DNA of 64,000 nt from Waddlia chondrophila WSU 86-1044 (GTDB taxonomy: Bacteria; Chlamydiota; Chlamydiia; Chlamydiales; Waddliaceae). Below, in pieces: positions 8,714 through 17,176 of the stretch. The stretch covers positions 310,001 to 374,000 of the forward strand of contig NC_014225.1 of NCBI RefSeq assembly GCF_000092785.1. The letters are read 5' to 3'. How positions within the stretch are numbered: the first letter of the stretch is position 1; each line of letters begins with the position of its first letter. The translations under genes and the position numbers were made by a program. The notes under the pieces are model-generated. The model did not search any database, was not told the DNA's origin, and saw nothing but the letters and a program-made list of their open reading frames with translations.

Positions 8714-9091
8714 CTAGAAGAAAGCGTTTATGCGTTCCCCTATAGCATCGCGAATTGAATCAGCTACTATGTTATCATATTGTGCAACAGTGAGGAACAT
8801 GCCTCCGCAAAATCCGCTTCCGAGTGCTCTTATGAAAAAAGAGTCAGCAAATGTTATTCCAGCGAGTTTCAAAGGGGAGGTGAGAATCGCAAGGGCAAGA
8901 GATCCCACAGTGTCAACGAAGCATGCAAGCCCAGAGCAGGCTAATGCAGCCCCAGTAGCCACTTTTCGGATCACTCCGACATTTTCGTCTCTCCATTTAC
9001 AAGCTGCAATTCCAGGGAGTGCAGCATGTGGTCGTTCGATGTGTGTACAGATACTTTGTTCGATGTGTTTACAGATACTTTGTATAGACAT
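8714..9091 (-). CDS. small membrane protein of a lineage-specific family, paralogue B
   Basis: A 125-residue paralogue of the 8163 gene: polar N-terminus with two related short segments (SICKHIEQ and SICTHIER), then ATGAALACSGLACFVDTVGSLAL and ILTSPLKLAG as the hydrophobic region, and a QYDNIVADS tail. A GGAATAGGA ribosome-site-like stretch precedes the ATG at 9091. Function unknown. A palindrome sits between the two paralogues. Confidence 0.65.
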   Translation of the reverse strand: MSIQSICKHIEQSICTHIERPHAALPGIAACKWRDENVGVIRKVATGAALACSGLACFVDTVGSLALAILTSPLKLAGITFADSFFIRALGSGFCGGMFLTVAQYDNIVADSIRDAIGERINAFF

Positions 9092-9249
9092 AAATTTTTC
9101 CTATTCCTTTTATTAATTGATTTAAAGAAAGAATATAAAAAAATAATTGTTAAGAAAAGATTAAATGAGAAAGTCTTATCAATTTTTTAGCATTTTATGC
9201 TCGACTTTTCTCTTTTCAAAGAAATGTTAAATGATTATTTTCCACGGAT

Positions 9250-11322
9250 ATGAAACGAGAGCCATTAGCCCTTTATCTTTTGCGAATACTGACAAGTTTT
9301 GGCCTCTTTGCTTTTATGGCGATGCTCTATTGGTCCTCATCCCTTGTAGAAGAGGATTTAAAGAGTGTCCGAATGGAGCTTAGGCAGCTGAGAAACGATG
9401 TTCGCCAGCTTAGTTTCCGGACTGTTTTTAAAAGGTCTGCTCCTGCCATTCGCAGCTCTTTGGGAACAATAGACGATTCCCATACCCATATGAATTCCGA
9501 TCTTCCAAATCTTTTGTCAGACGATCTTTTTTATGAGAAGACGTTGCCCAGCTTGCTTCCCGAAGAATTCGAACCCGTTGGTACTCGAAAAACTGCATCG
9601 ATAGGAAAACCGGATAACTTGCATCCCTTCACCAATTTTAGCGAAGCGCTTGGATGGGTCTCCCAATGCGGTGTTCAGCTTGTTCGGTTGAAATTCGGAA
9701 AATACGAAACGATGGCTCCCGATATGGCGGTTAAAATCGAAGAAAGAAAGCGTGGAAGTGTTGGCGTGCCCGAATTTTGGATTTTTTTGCGCGATGGAGT
9801 CTATTGGCATCCTCTTACTGAATCGATGTTTGGAGGCAAGGTTAAACTGGCCCCTCTCTTTTTAGAAAAGCATCAAGTGACAGCTCACGATTTTAAATTT
9901 TGGTTTGATGCGATGATGAATCCATATCTTCAAGAGCCGGGAGCTGTCGCTATGCGAAACTACCTGGGAGAGATCGAAGAGATTGAGGTGATTGATCCCC
10001 TTACTTTTGTCGTTCGTTGGACACCCAAAAAGGTGAATGGCCGCATGAGAATTAAATATGTGGCTAAACAAATGACCGGAGGCTTAAGAGCGCTTGCTTC
10101 TCACATTTACAAGCGCTTTCCCGATGGATCGAAAATCATTGAAGACGACTCAGATCCTGAAACCTATCGCACAAACTCTGTTTGGGCACAAAATTTCAAA
10201 GAACATTGGGCAAAAAATATCATTCCCAGCTGCGGAGCATGGATTTTCGAAGGAATCAGCGACAGACAGATCAGTTTCCGCCGCAATCCCGATCATTACC
10301 AACCTCTTGATGTTCTTGTTCAGCGTTCCGAAGTTGTTTTCAGAAACTCTCCGGACTCCATTTGGCAAGACTTTCAAATGGGGAATGTGGACTCCCACGA
10401 CTTGCGGCCCGATCAACTGATCGAATTGGAGAATTTCCTAAAATCTGATCTTTATCAAGAACAGGAACGTAAAGGTAATGGAATTGGCAAGCTCGAATAT
10501 CCTGCCCGCAACTATGTTTACCTTGGATGGAATCAAGCAACTCCCTTTTTTAAAAGCCGTAAGATCAGGCAAGCGATGACTCTTGCACTTGATAGGGAGC
10601 GGATCATTAACCAGTATCTAAATGGAATGGGGATTGAAATTACAGGTCCATTTGCGCATGACTCCGCAGCTTATGACCAATCAATTAAACCCTGGCCATA
10701 CGATCCGCAATTTGCAAGAGAATTACTCGAAGAGGAGGGGTGGTACGATAGCGACGGGGATGGAGTGATCGATAAAGAGATCGAGGGAAAACGGGTGCCT
10801 TTTGCCTTTAGCCTGACCTATTTCGTGAAAAACCCAACAACGAAATCGATCGTGGAATATGTCGCAACAGCTTTGAATGAGTTGGGGATCTTGGTCAAGC
10901 TCAACGGTGTCGACCTTGCGGATTTATCTGCAGCAATTGATGGGAAAAGCCTTGAAGCGATCTGCATGGGATGGGGGTTGGGGACTCCTCCTGAGAATCC
11001 GCGTCAATTATGGTATTCCTCCGGAGCTAAAGAGCCGGGTTCTTCTAATTTCATCGGATTTTCCAATAAAGAAGCCGATCAAATCATTGATGCTTTGGAT
11101 TTTGAGGAAGATCCTGAAACGCGAATTAAACTTTACCACCGCTTTCATGCGATCATCCATGAGGAGCAGCCCTACACATTTCTTTATGCTCCTAAAACGC
11201 TATATCTTTATCGCAATTACTTGAAAAATGTGTTTATTCCCGCAGATCGTCAGGATCTTGTTCCAGGAGCAGATATTGCACAGCCCGACGGATCTGTGAT
11301 TTGGATAGAGAAGAGGGGCTAA
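9250..11322 (+). CDS. oppA: oligopeptide ABC transporter substrate-binding protein
   Basis: A 690-residue type-5 solute-binding protein with an N-terminal hydrophobic anchor (about residues 9-28) and a coiled region after it (VEEDLKSVRMELRQLRNDVRQ). The SBP_bac_5 fold is shown by the peptide-cleft stretches YVYLGWNQATPFFKSRKIRQAM, typical of OppA/DppA, and GWYDSDGDGVIDKE. It binds peptides in the periplasm and hands them to OppBC. It is longer than E. coli OppA (about 540), mostly because of the N-terminal region. Its stop lies 1 base before the oppB GTG start. Confidence 0.9.
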   Translation: MKREPLALYLLRILTSFGLFAFMAMLYWSSSLVEEDLKSVRMELRQLRNDVRQLSFRTVFKRSAPAIRSSLGTIDDSHTHMNSDLPNLLSDDLFYEKTLPSLLPEEFEPVGTRKTASIGKPDNLHPFTNFSEALGWVSQCGVQLVRLKFGKYETMAPDMAVKIEERKRGSVGVPEFWIFLRDGVYWHPLTESMFGGKVKLAPLFLEKHQVTAHDFKFWFDAMMNPYLQEPGAVAMRNYLGEIEEIEVIDPLTFVVRWTPKKVNGRMRIKYVAKQMTGGLRALASHIYKRFPDGSKIIEDDSDPETYRTNSVWAQNFKEHWAKNIIPSCGAWIFEGISDRQISFRRNPDHYQPLDVLVQRSEVVFRNSPDSIWQDFQMGNVDSHDLRPDQLIELENFLKSDLYQEQERKGNGIGKLEYPARNYVYLGWNQATPFFKSRKIRQAMTLALDRERIINQYLNGMGIEITGPFAHDSAAYDQSIKPWPYDPQFARELLEEEGWYDSDGDGVIDKEIEGKRVPFAFSLTYFVKNPTTKSIVEYVATALNELGILVKLNGVDLADLSAAIDGKSLEAICMGWGLGTPPENPRQLWYSSGAKEPGSSNFIGFSNKEADQIIDALDFEEDPETRIKLYHRFHAIIHEEQPYTFLYAPKTLYLYRNYLKNVFIPADRQDLVPGADIAQPDGSVIWIEKRG

Positions 11323-11323
11323 T

Positions 11324-12721
11324 GTGTTTAATTACATTGTCAGACGTCTGATCTTGCTTCCTGTCACTCTTTTTTTCATCATTCTGGTCAATTTTGTGAT
11401 GATTAACCTGGCTCCGGGAGATCCTGTGACAGTGACAGAGATCTCTCCTGAAGGGATTGCGACAAGGAAAGAGGACCAGTCTCTCGCATTCGGCAGCGAC
11501 AATCGTTATCTGCAGTTTCGGGAACACTACGGATTGACATTGCCGATCCTCATTAATTTATGGCCTTGGCTTTCTTTAGAGGATGTCATCCATTCTCTTG
11601 AACAGTTAGTTGAAGGAAAAGAGCGGCTTGGGGTGAAAAAATATGATCAGCTTAGAATCTTGGTCGGCGATCAGTCTCCTTATGTGATGCCTCTTCTTCT
11701 TCAAATCATCGAAAATCACAAATTAAGCATACCTTTAAGGAAAATGGCGATTCGGTTTTTTGTCAGGGGAGGGACTAAGCAGGCGCATTTGGGATATCGC
11801 TTGACAGATGCTCAAAAAGCTTACAATCGAAAGATTGCTGTTGATAATAACTTCCTATCCACTTTTTTGGGAACAGATCAACCGATCGATGAGAGTGCAA
11901 AAAAGCTGCGGCAATGGTACGACCAAAACAAAGAGTACTACCGTTTAGATCCTGCAGGGTGGAAAAAACTTTATTTATTAACCGAAACGCGTTTCACCCG
12001 TTACATGGGGCGCGTGCTCACCCTCGATTTCGGGATGATGCGCAATGATTCCTCAAGATCTGTGATCGGAGAAGTTGCCAAGCGGTTCAAGTACTCTCTT
12101 ACCTTGGCGTTTCTCCCCATGGTCATGACCTTTTTTCTCAGCCAAATTTTTGGTTTTTTCATGGCAACACATCAAAACAGATGGCAGGATTTTTCTCTTA
12201 ATGTTGTGTTTCTTGTGATGTACGCAATTCCAGTCTTTGTTGCGGCTCCTTTTCTGATTGAGAAAGTTGCGCTCAACTACGATTTCCCCGTCAGTGGATT
12301 TACCAGCAGTGAATCGGTATATGAAAAGATGACGAGTAACGAAAGGCTTTGGGATGTCTTGCGGCACATCGCTTTGCCTCTGGTTGCAGTCATGTATGGA
12401 GGGCTGGCTGCGTCTTCCCGTCTTTCAAGAACTGCTGTTCTGGAGGTGATGCGGCAAGATTATGTCCGGACCGCTCGAGCAAAAGGGGTGGGAAGGTTGG
12501 CTATTCTTGGAAAACATGTGGGGCGCAATGCTGCGATCACAATCATTACATCCATTGCCGGATCGCTAGGTATTGTGCTTGGCGGCTCTCTTATTGTGGA
12601 AACGTTATTTGAGATTAATGGATTTGGAAAATTTTTCTACGATGCGGTGATCAACCGCGATTATAACGTGATCATGTTTTCCGCTCTTGCCGGATCTTTT
12701 CTGACTTTATACCGTTCATGA
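11324..12721 (+). pseudogene. oppB: oligopeptide permease OppB, 3' end interrupted by an insertion sequence
   Basis: A BPD_transp_1 permease starting GTG at 11324. The 462 native codons end at ...GSFLTL (12709); the frame then reads three IS-encoded codons (YRS) and TGA. The lost 20 codons survive at 13861-13923 after the element. Joining 12709 to 13861 restores MGYLAADICYTLLDPRVTLQ, a normal OppB end, so the intact gene had about 482 residues. The cut falls inside the last membrane helix. A long periplasmic insert (about residues 45-230) makes it much larger than E. coli OppB (306). The EAA-loop region (VRTARAKGVGRLAILGKH) is intact. Confidence 0.9.
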
Positions 12722-13858
12722 ATGAAAATTTTACTTGTTGCTAAATCGACTTCCCAGCATGCTGTTAGCATGCAATTTCTCACAAAACAAGAAAGAGAAC
12801 AACTTCAGGCACAACATCGATTCGAAAGAGATCGACGTATTTGCGATCGTATTAAGGCAATACTGCTTTACGATAAAGGGTGGACCTTTCCGGAGATTGC
12901 CGAAGCTCTGCTACTCTCTGAGGGTGCTATTCGTAATCATATCAAAGAATATCAGAGCCATAAAAAATTACGGCCTGAAGGTGGCGGCAGCATGGAAAAG
13001 CTTTCTGATTCAGAATCCAGTGAACTCGAGAAGCACTTGCTTGAATACACCTATCTCCACGTTACCAGCATTGTTGCATATGTGAACGTGAGATTTGGCC
13101 ATCATTATTCGATACCAGGAATGACATCTTGGCTTAAAAGACATGGATTTTCTTACAAAAAACCCAAGCTTGTGCCAGGAAAAGCCGACAAAGATGAACA
13201 GCAGAAATGGATCGACGCATATGCAAAATTCAAGGCAAATCTTCCTGGTGATGAAACGATTTGCTTCACGGACGGTGTTCACCCTACTCACAACGTTCAA
13301 CTTGGATATGGATGGATTAAAAAAGGTGTAGACAAACTGATACCTGCAAATACAGGTAGATCCAGACTTAATTTGACCGGTTCCATTGATATCCTATCTT
13401 ACAAAGTATTTCTTCAAGAGGACAAAACGTTAAATGCTGATGCGACTATCCGCTTTTTTCAGTCTCTTGAACAACATTATTCAGGGAAAACCCGGATACA
13501 CGTTTTCTGTGATAATGCCCCATATTATCGGAACCGGGAGGTTACAAAATATCTAAAAAATTCTAAAATTCAACTCCACTTTCTCCCTCCCTATAGCCCA
13601 AACTTGAACCCAATCGAACGACTGTGGAAGTGGATGAAAGAAACAGTGGTCTATAATACGTACTACTCGGATTTCTATGAGTTCCGTCAAGCAATTTTTG
13701 GGTTTTTCCGTACTTTATCGGGTCTAGATCCTGGGAGCTCTTTAGGGAGTTGTTTTAGATCTCGAGTTGGAGATAGATTCCGAGCAATGGGGGCTCCCGC
13801 CACCCCCTAAGATGCAGTTTTAGGAGATGTCAAATTTATTTTCGAATAATAAACGGTA
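12710..13858 (+). mobile_element. IS630-family insertion sequence inside oppB
   Basis: A 1149-bp element bounded by TACCGTT (left) and AACGGTA (right) terminal inverted repeats, 7 bp perfect with weaker similarity inward, and flanked by a TA duplication at 12708-12709 and 13859-13860. TA target duplication and a DDE transposase with D34E spacing are hallmarks of IS630/Tc1-mariner elements. One transposase gene reads in the same direction as oppB. Confidence 0.92.
12770..13810 (+). CDS. IS630-family transposase
   Basis: A 346-residue DDE transposase. Residues 1-65 form a helix-turn-helix region (IKAILLYDKGWTFPEIAEALLLSEGAIRNHI), residues 80-130 a second winged-helix-like part, and the catalytic domain has D168 (FTDGV), D248 (FCDNAPYY) and E283 (LNPIERLWKWMKE); the 34 residues between the last two match IS630. 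ATG 12770 gives a start like typical family members; an in-frame ATG at 12722 would add 16 residues. The frame looks intact, so the element may still be active. Confidence 0.92.
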   Translation: MQFLTKQEREQLQAQHRFERDRRICDRIKAILLYDKGWTFPEIAEALLLSEGAIRNHIKEYQSHKKLRPEGGGSMEKLSDSESSELEKHLLEYTYLHVTSIVAYVNVRFGHHYSIPGMTSWLKRHGFSYKKPKLVPGKADKDEQQKWIDAYAKFKANLPGDETICFTDGVHPTHNVQLGYGWIKKGVDKLIPANTGRSRLNLTGSIDILSYKVFLQEDKTLNADATIRFFQSLEQHYSGKTRIHVFCDNAPYYRNREVTKYLKNSKIQLHFLPPYSPNLNPIERLWKWMKETVVYNTYYSDFYEFRQAIFGFFRTLSGLDPGSSLGSCFRSRVGDRFRAMGAPATP

Positions 13859-13862
13859 TAAT
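13857..13862 (+). promoter_or_regulatory. -10-like TATAAT at the IS/target junction before oppC
   Basis: The element end GGTA, the TA duplication and the next bases together read TATAAT at 13857-13862, 58 bases before the oppC ATG. It exists only because of the insertion. The region 17 bases upstream (around TTTATT) is a poor -35, so this is a candidate hybrid promoter, not a proven one. Confidence 0.4.
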
Positions 13863-13923
13863 GGGGTACTTGGCCGCTGATATCTGTTACACATTGCTGG
13901 ATCCGAGGGTGACGCTGCAATGA
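13861..13923 (+). pseudogene. oppB: detached 3' fragment of oppB
   Basis: Twenty codons plus TGA that encode the end of the last OppB helix and its cytoplasmic tail (ICYTLLDPRV). They follow the IS right end and its TA duplication. The first codon is ATG, but the fragment has no function on its own. Its TGA overlaps the oppC ATG at 13920, so the original oppB-oppC pair was translationally coupled. Confidence 0.88.
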
Positions 13924-15389
13924 CCTCTTGGGATAAAGTTTGGAAGCAGTTTTGCAGGCATCGATTGGGAATTGCCGCCCTCGTTGTGGTAGGAATTTTT
14001 TGCCTTGCAGGCATTTATGCTCCGTTTCTTGCTTCAAGCAAGCCGTTGATCGTCAGGTTTGACGGTCAGTGGTACTTTCCTCTTTTCCGTTATCTCTTTT
14101 ATACGGGTTTTTACACGAAGCCGATCGATCTCTTTTTTAACTTTTTAATGTTGACGCTTCCGCTGTTTTTAATGGCTTTTTCTTTGGGAAAAAAACGGTG
14201 GCTCCCCTTTTTGTGCATGGTTCAGTGTGCAGCCTTTGCCTGCTTGATCATTTGGCCGGTCAAAGATCCGGCATTCGACTCTTTCAAAGCGAAAGAGCGG
14301 CAAAGCAAATTGTCTGAAATGCGTAAAAAAGGGGAATATCCTACGTGGTCGTTCGACCTCTCGTATTTAAACGATTACGGAAAGCTGGATCAGGTTTTGC
14401 GCTATCAGCTTCAAAAGCGGCATCATGAAAAGATTTTGCATGATTTAGAAGGTAAAATCGAAAAAATTTCTACGTTATGGGCAATGGAACAGCAGCTCTT
14501 ACATGAAAGAATGGAGAGGAATCAGCAGCTTTTGGATCAATATGCTCCTGAAACTCCTCAATATAAACAGGCGATCAGCTCCCTTGCCTATAATCGGGAT
14601 AAGCAGTTGTGGCTGAAGCAGGAAAGTGATCGCTTGTCCTGGGAGGTGATGCCTTTAATCCGTCCATTTCACTGGGAGGAGGATGCCGGCGGAAATCAGG
14701 AGATGAATCAATTCCTTCCGTGGTGGGAGCTGACCCGTATCAACCGCAAGGATCTGGTTTCTGCGCTTATTTTTGGAGTTCGTATTTCTCTTGTCGTGGG
14801 ACTTCTTGCTGTCAGCTTAGCGATGGCGATCGGCGTTCCCATTGGAGCGTTGGCCGGGTATTATGGGGGAAAATGGGATATCCTGGTATGCAGGCTTCTT
14901 GAAATCTGGGAATCGATGCCGACTTTTTTTATGCTGTTGCTTGTTGTTGCCATGACGCAGAGTAAATCGATTTTTATTGTCATTGCCGTTGTTGGCCTGT
15001 TTGGCTGGACCGGCTTTTCCCGCTATATTCGCGGCGAGTTCTTTAAGCAGAGGAACTTGCCTTATGTGGAAGCATGTCGTGCGATGGGGTTTAAAGATGG
15101 ACGGATCATTTTTACTCATATTCTTCCCAATGCGATCCCGCCTGTTTTGACTCTTTTGCCTTTTGCTGTGATGGCTGCGATCACAAGCGAGGCAGGTCTT
15201 TCTTTTCTGGGATTGGGAGAGGAAGGGTCAACCTCTTGGGGAGTCTTGATGGATGAAGGGCGTTCCGCTTTTCCCGGGGAGAGCTATCTGCTCTGGCCTC
15301 CGGCGATCTTGCTAACCCTTCTTTTGGTGGCGATTGCTTTGGTTGGCGATGCAATGCGCGATGCAATCGATCCAAAAATGCAAAAATAA
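13920..15389 (+). CDS. oppC: oligopeptide ABC transporter permease OppC
   Basis: A 489-residue BPD_transp_1 permease with an N-terminal OppC_N region (WDKVWKQFCRHRLGIAALVVV), five or six membrane spans and the EAA-type loop NLPYVEACRAMGFKDGRIIFTHILPN near residues 379-404. Between helices 1 and 2 lies an extra stretch of about 190 residues with two more hydrophobic spans and a charged, helical part (KLDQVLRYQLQKRHHEK...). It pairs with OppB to form the peptide channel. The IS in oppB separates it from its operon promoter. Confidence 0.9.
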   Translation: MTSWDKVWKQFCRHRLGIAALVVVGIFCLAGIYAPFLASSKPLIVRFDGQWYFPLFRYLFYTGFYTKPIDLFFNFLMLTLPLFLMAFSLGKKRWLPFLCMVQCAAFACLIIWPVKDPAFDSFKAKERQSKLSEMRKKGEYPTWSFDLSYLNDYGKLDQVLRYQLQKRHHEKILHDLEGKIEKISTLWAMEQQLLHERMERNQQLLDQYAPETPQYKQAISSLAYNRDKQLWLKQESDRLSWEVMPLIRPFHWEEDAGGNQEMNQFLPWWELTRINRKDLVSALIFGVRISLVVGLLAVSLAMAIGVPIGALAGYYGGKWDILVCRLLEIWESMPTFFMLLLVVAMTQSKSIFIVIAVVGLFGWTGFSRYIRGEFFKQRNLPYVEACRAMGFKDGRIIFTHILPNAIPPVLTLLPFAVMAAITSEAGLSFLGLGEEGSTSWGVLMDEGRSAFPGESYLLWPPAILLTLLLVAIALVGDAMRDAIDPKMQK

Positions 15390-15394
15390 TTTTA

Positions 15395-15447
15395 CAAAAA
15401 AGATTGCTTTTTTGTTGAAAACAATTTCTAATCTTGCTCTTTTCAAC
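15395..15447 (+). promoter_or_regulatory. hairpins between oppC and the outer-membrane gene
   Basis: Two short inverted repeats lie here: an 8-bp stem CAAAAAAG/CTTTTTTG (15395-15402 with 407-414) that could end opp transcription, and GTTGAAAA/TTTTCAAC (15414-15421 with 15440-15447) just before the AGGAG ribosome site at about 15459. Neither has a clean U-run, so roles are tentative. Confidence 0.35.
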
Positions 15448-15467
15448 AGATTATTTTTAGGAGAAAA

Positions 15468-16597
15468 ATGAAGAAGAATTTATTTGTCTTTTTACTTTTG
15501 GCTGCAGGATGGGTGTCGGTCTATGGAGATCATTATTGTGTTCCCAGAGGACCGTTGAAACCTTGCACGTGGAACGCTTCTCTTAGAAGTGGTGTGGAAT
15601 GGATGTGGTATCCCGATCGCCGCCAAAATGATTATGTCAGCAGTATTCCTTTGATAGAAACCACAAACGTCTCTAGTAATACAAGCACAGAATTTACTCT
15701 GGGTGAGGAGGTATTGACTGTGTTGATTAGTCCAATCGCCCTTGTTTCAGGCGATGCGAATTTAGTGGTAGAAGATAGTAATGGTAATGTTTTATTGGAT
15801 GGGACCGTTGTCAACGGAAATTTTGAAGGTGAGATAGTTCTTGAGGGAGAGCCCTTTGTCCTGGAGTTGTCGTTGGATCTCACTGTGCCTAATGCCCTAT
15901 CTGTGGGAGAGCTGGTTAGTTCTGTTCGGACGCCGCGCTTTTCCGATCAGTTTTCAATTCCCTGGACGGTTGTGGGGGAATTTGGCTACGCGCTGACTTG
16001 CAATACAGAAATTTTTGCAGATCTTCACTATGGAGGGGCAAGCGGAAGAAGTTTAGGATATTCGATCGGATTTAGTGCTGCTGAGGGCTCGGAAGAGCTC
16101 TGGAAGATAACCGAATCTTATACAGATCTGCAATATTTTGGAGGGACAATAGGGATGCGGTACTATTTCAATTCAATTTGTTGCAACTTCCGTTGGAAGC
16201 GACCATCACTGCTCAAGCATTTGATAGCCAGGGAGGAAGAGATGTACAGACGCAAAAGGGGACTTATTACGATTCCTATAACGTCTTTCACGGCGGTTTT
16301 CAATTGGGACTTAGCATGAAGTGCAGCGATTGCATCAACTTCTTTGTCATGACGGAAGCGCTGGCGGCTTGCGGTTTAAAACCCCGTAACTCTGGATTTG
16401 CCTTCACCAATACCAATTCTTTCGCCTCTGTCAACGGGAACGTTACAGCTACCCTAACAGGTAATGATACTGCTATTGGAAGTGTTATGCCTGTAAATGT
16501 AGAAGGGGAATCGACGAGTTCGATGAACGTTCCGGCAAGGGAGTCCTTCAATATCCTGTCGTTTCCTGTTACGATCGGTCTTCAGTATCTCTTTTAA
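15468..16597 (+). pseudogene. outer-membrane beta-barrel protein, frameshifted by a 5-bp duplication
   Basis: The first frame begins with a signal peptide (MKKNLFVFLLLAAGWVSVYG) and alternating barrel-like strands up to GMRYYFN, then shifts and ends at 16319. A second frame from about 16178 continues the barrel and ends ...FPVTIGLQYLF at 16597, with the terminal Phe typical of outer-membrane proteins. The break sits on a tandem CAATT repeat (16169-16173 and 16174-16178). Removing one copy gives GMRYYFNLLQLPLEATITAQ and one 374-residue protein. A GGAG ribosome site precedes ATG 15468. It may be a porin or adhesin-like barrel; the family is not certain. Confidence 0.8.
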
Positions 16598-16613
16598 TGA
16601 AACCCTGTTCCAG

Positions 16614-16646
16614 GATCGATCCGCTTGCTAAGCAAACGGATCGATC
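16614..16646. terminator. strong hairpin between convergent genes
   Basis: A 15-bp stem with one G-U position (16614-16628 with 16632-16646) and a 3-base loop lies between the stop of the barrel gene and the stop of the minus-strand gene at 16649. No clear T-run follows on either strand, so it is probably but not surely a terminator. Confidence 0.5.
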
Positions 16647-16648
16647 AT

Positions 16649-17176
16649 CTAATGGGCGCCCTCGTAATAGTATGCTGAAAAGGCGATTGTCAGCGTCCCG
16701 ATTGTTTGCGCATGTCCGCCGATTATCGCAATCGCTTGGTACTCTCTCATCGCCCAATCATCGCGGATAAAATCAAAAAAATTCGGCCATCGGTGCATTT
16801 TATCGAAGATCACCAAAACCTCTTCTCCGGGAGCAATTGAAGGTAGAGCTACACGCTCTGTTTCAAAAATGGTGCTGTCTTTTCGATCGTTCAATGGCTC
16901 GGGAAATGCAAATTGAATGTGTAAAGCTCCCTCTTTGCTCGACGCAGTCCCTGCATTTTTTACTGCTGCCTGCAGCTGAATCGTCGTTCCCGGCTGGACA
17001 TGTCCCTTTGAACTATGAGGGTTGCCCTTTGGAATCGCATGAATTGTTGTTTTCAACCCGGATATATCACAAGCTCTTGGACAATTTGAACAATGAGATA
17101 CCTGAGTTAGAAGCGCTTCTGCTGAGAGAGTAGGGAGGTAAGAGAGTACAAAAAGAAGATAGAAAATTTGATGCAT
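16649..17176 (-). CDS. secreted protein of unknown function
   Basis: A 175-residue protein with a signal peptide (MHQIFYLLFVLSYLPTLSA) and, in the mature part, a CSNCPRAC cysteine cluster and a stretch PGTTIQLQAAVKNAGTASSKEG that looks like the beta-sandwich of CARDB-type repeats. ATG 17176 overlaps the pit stop codon by one base (TAATG), which supports this start over an upstream one that would lie deep in pit. Probably cotranscribed with pit and DUF47. Function not recognised. Confidence 0.65.
   Translation of the reverse strand: MHQIFYLLFVLSYLPTLSAEALLTQVSHCSNCPRACDISGLKTTIHAIPKGNPHSSKGHVQPGTTIQLQAAVKNAGTASSKEGALHIQFAFPEPLNDRKDSTIFETERVALPSIAPGEEVLVIFDKMHRWPNFFDFIRDDWAMREYQAIAIIGGHAQTIGTLTIAFSAYYYEGAH

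Noticed and set aside
12710-13858. Shared origin of the IS630 ends and the TATACCG palindromes as proven
   Set aside because: Only TACCG plus the TA flank is common; too short to prove mobilisation, so it is given only as a hint.
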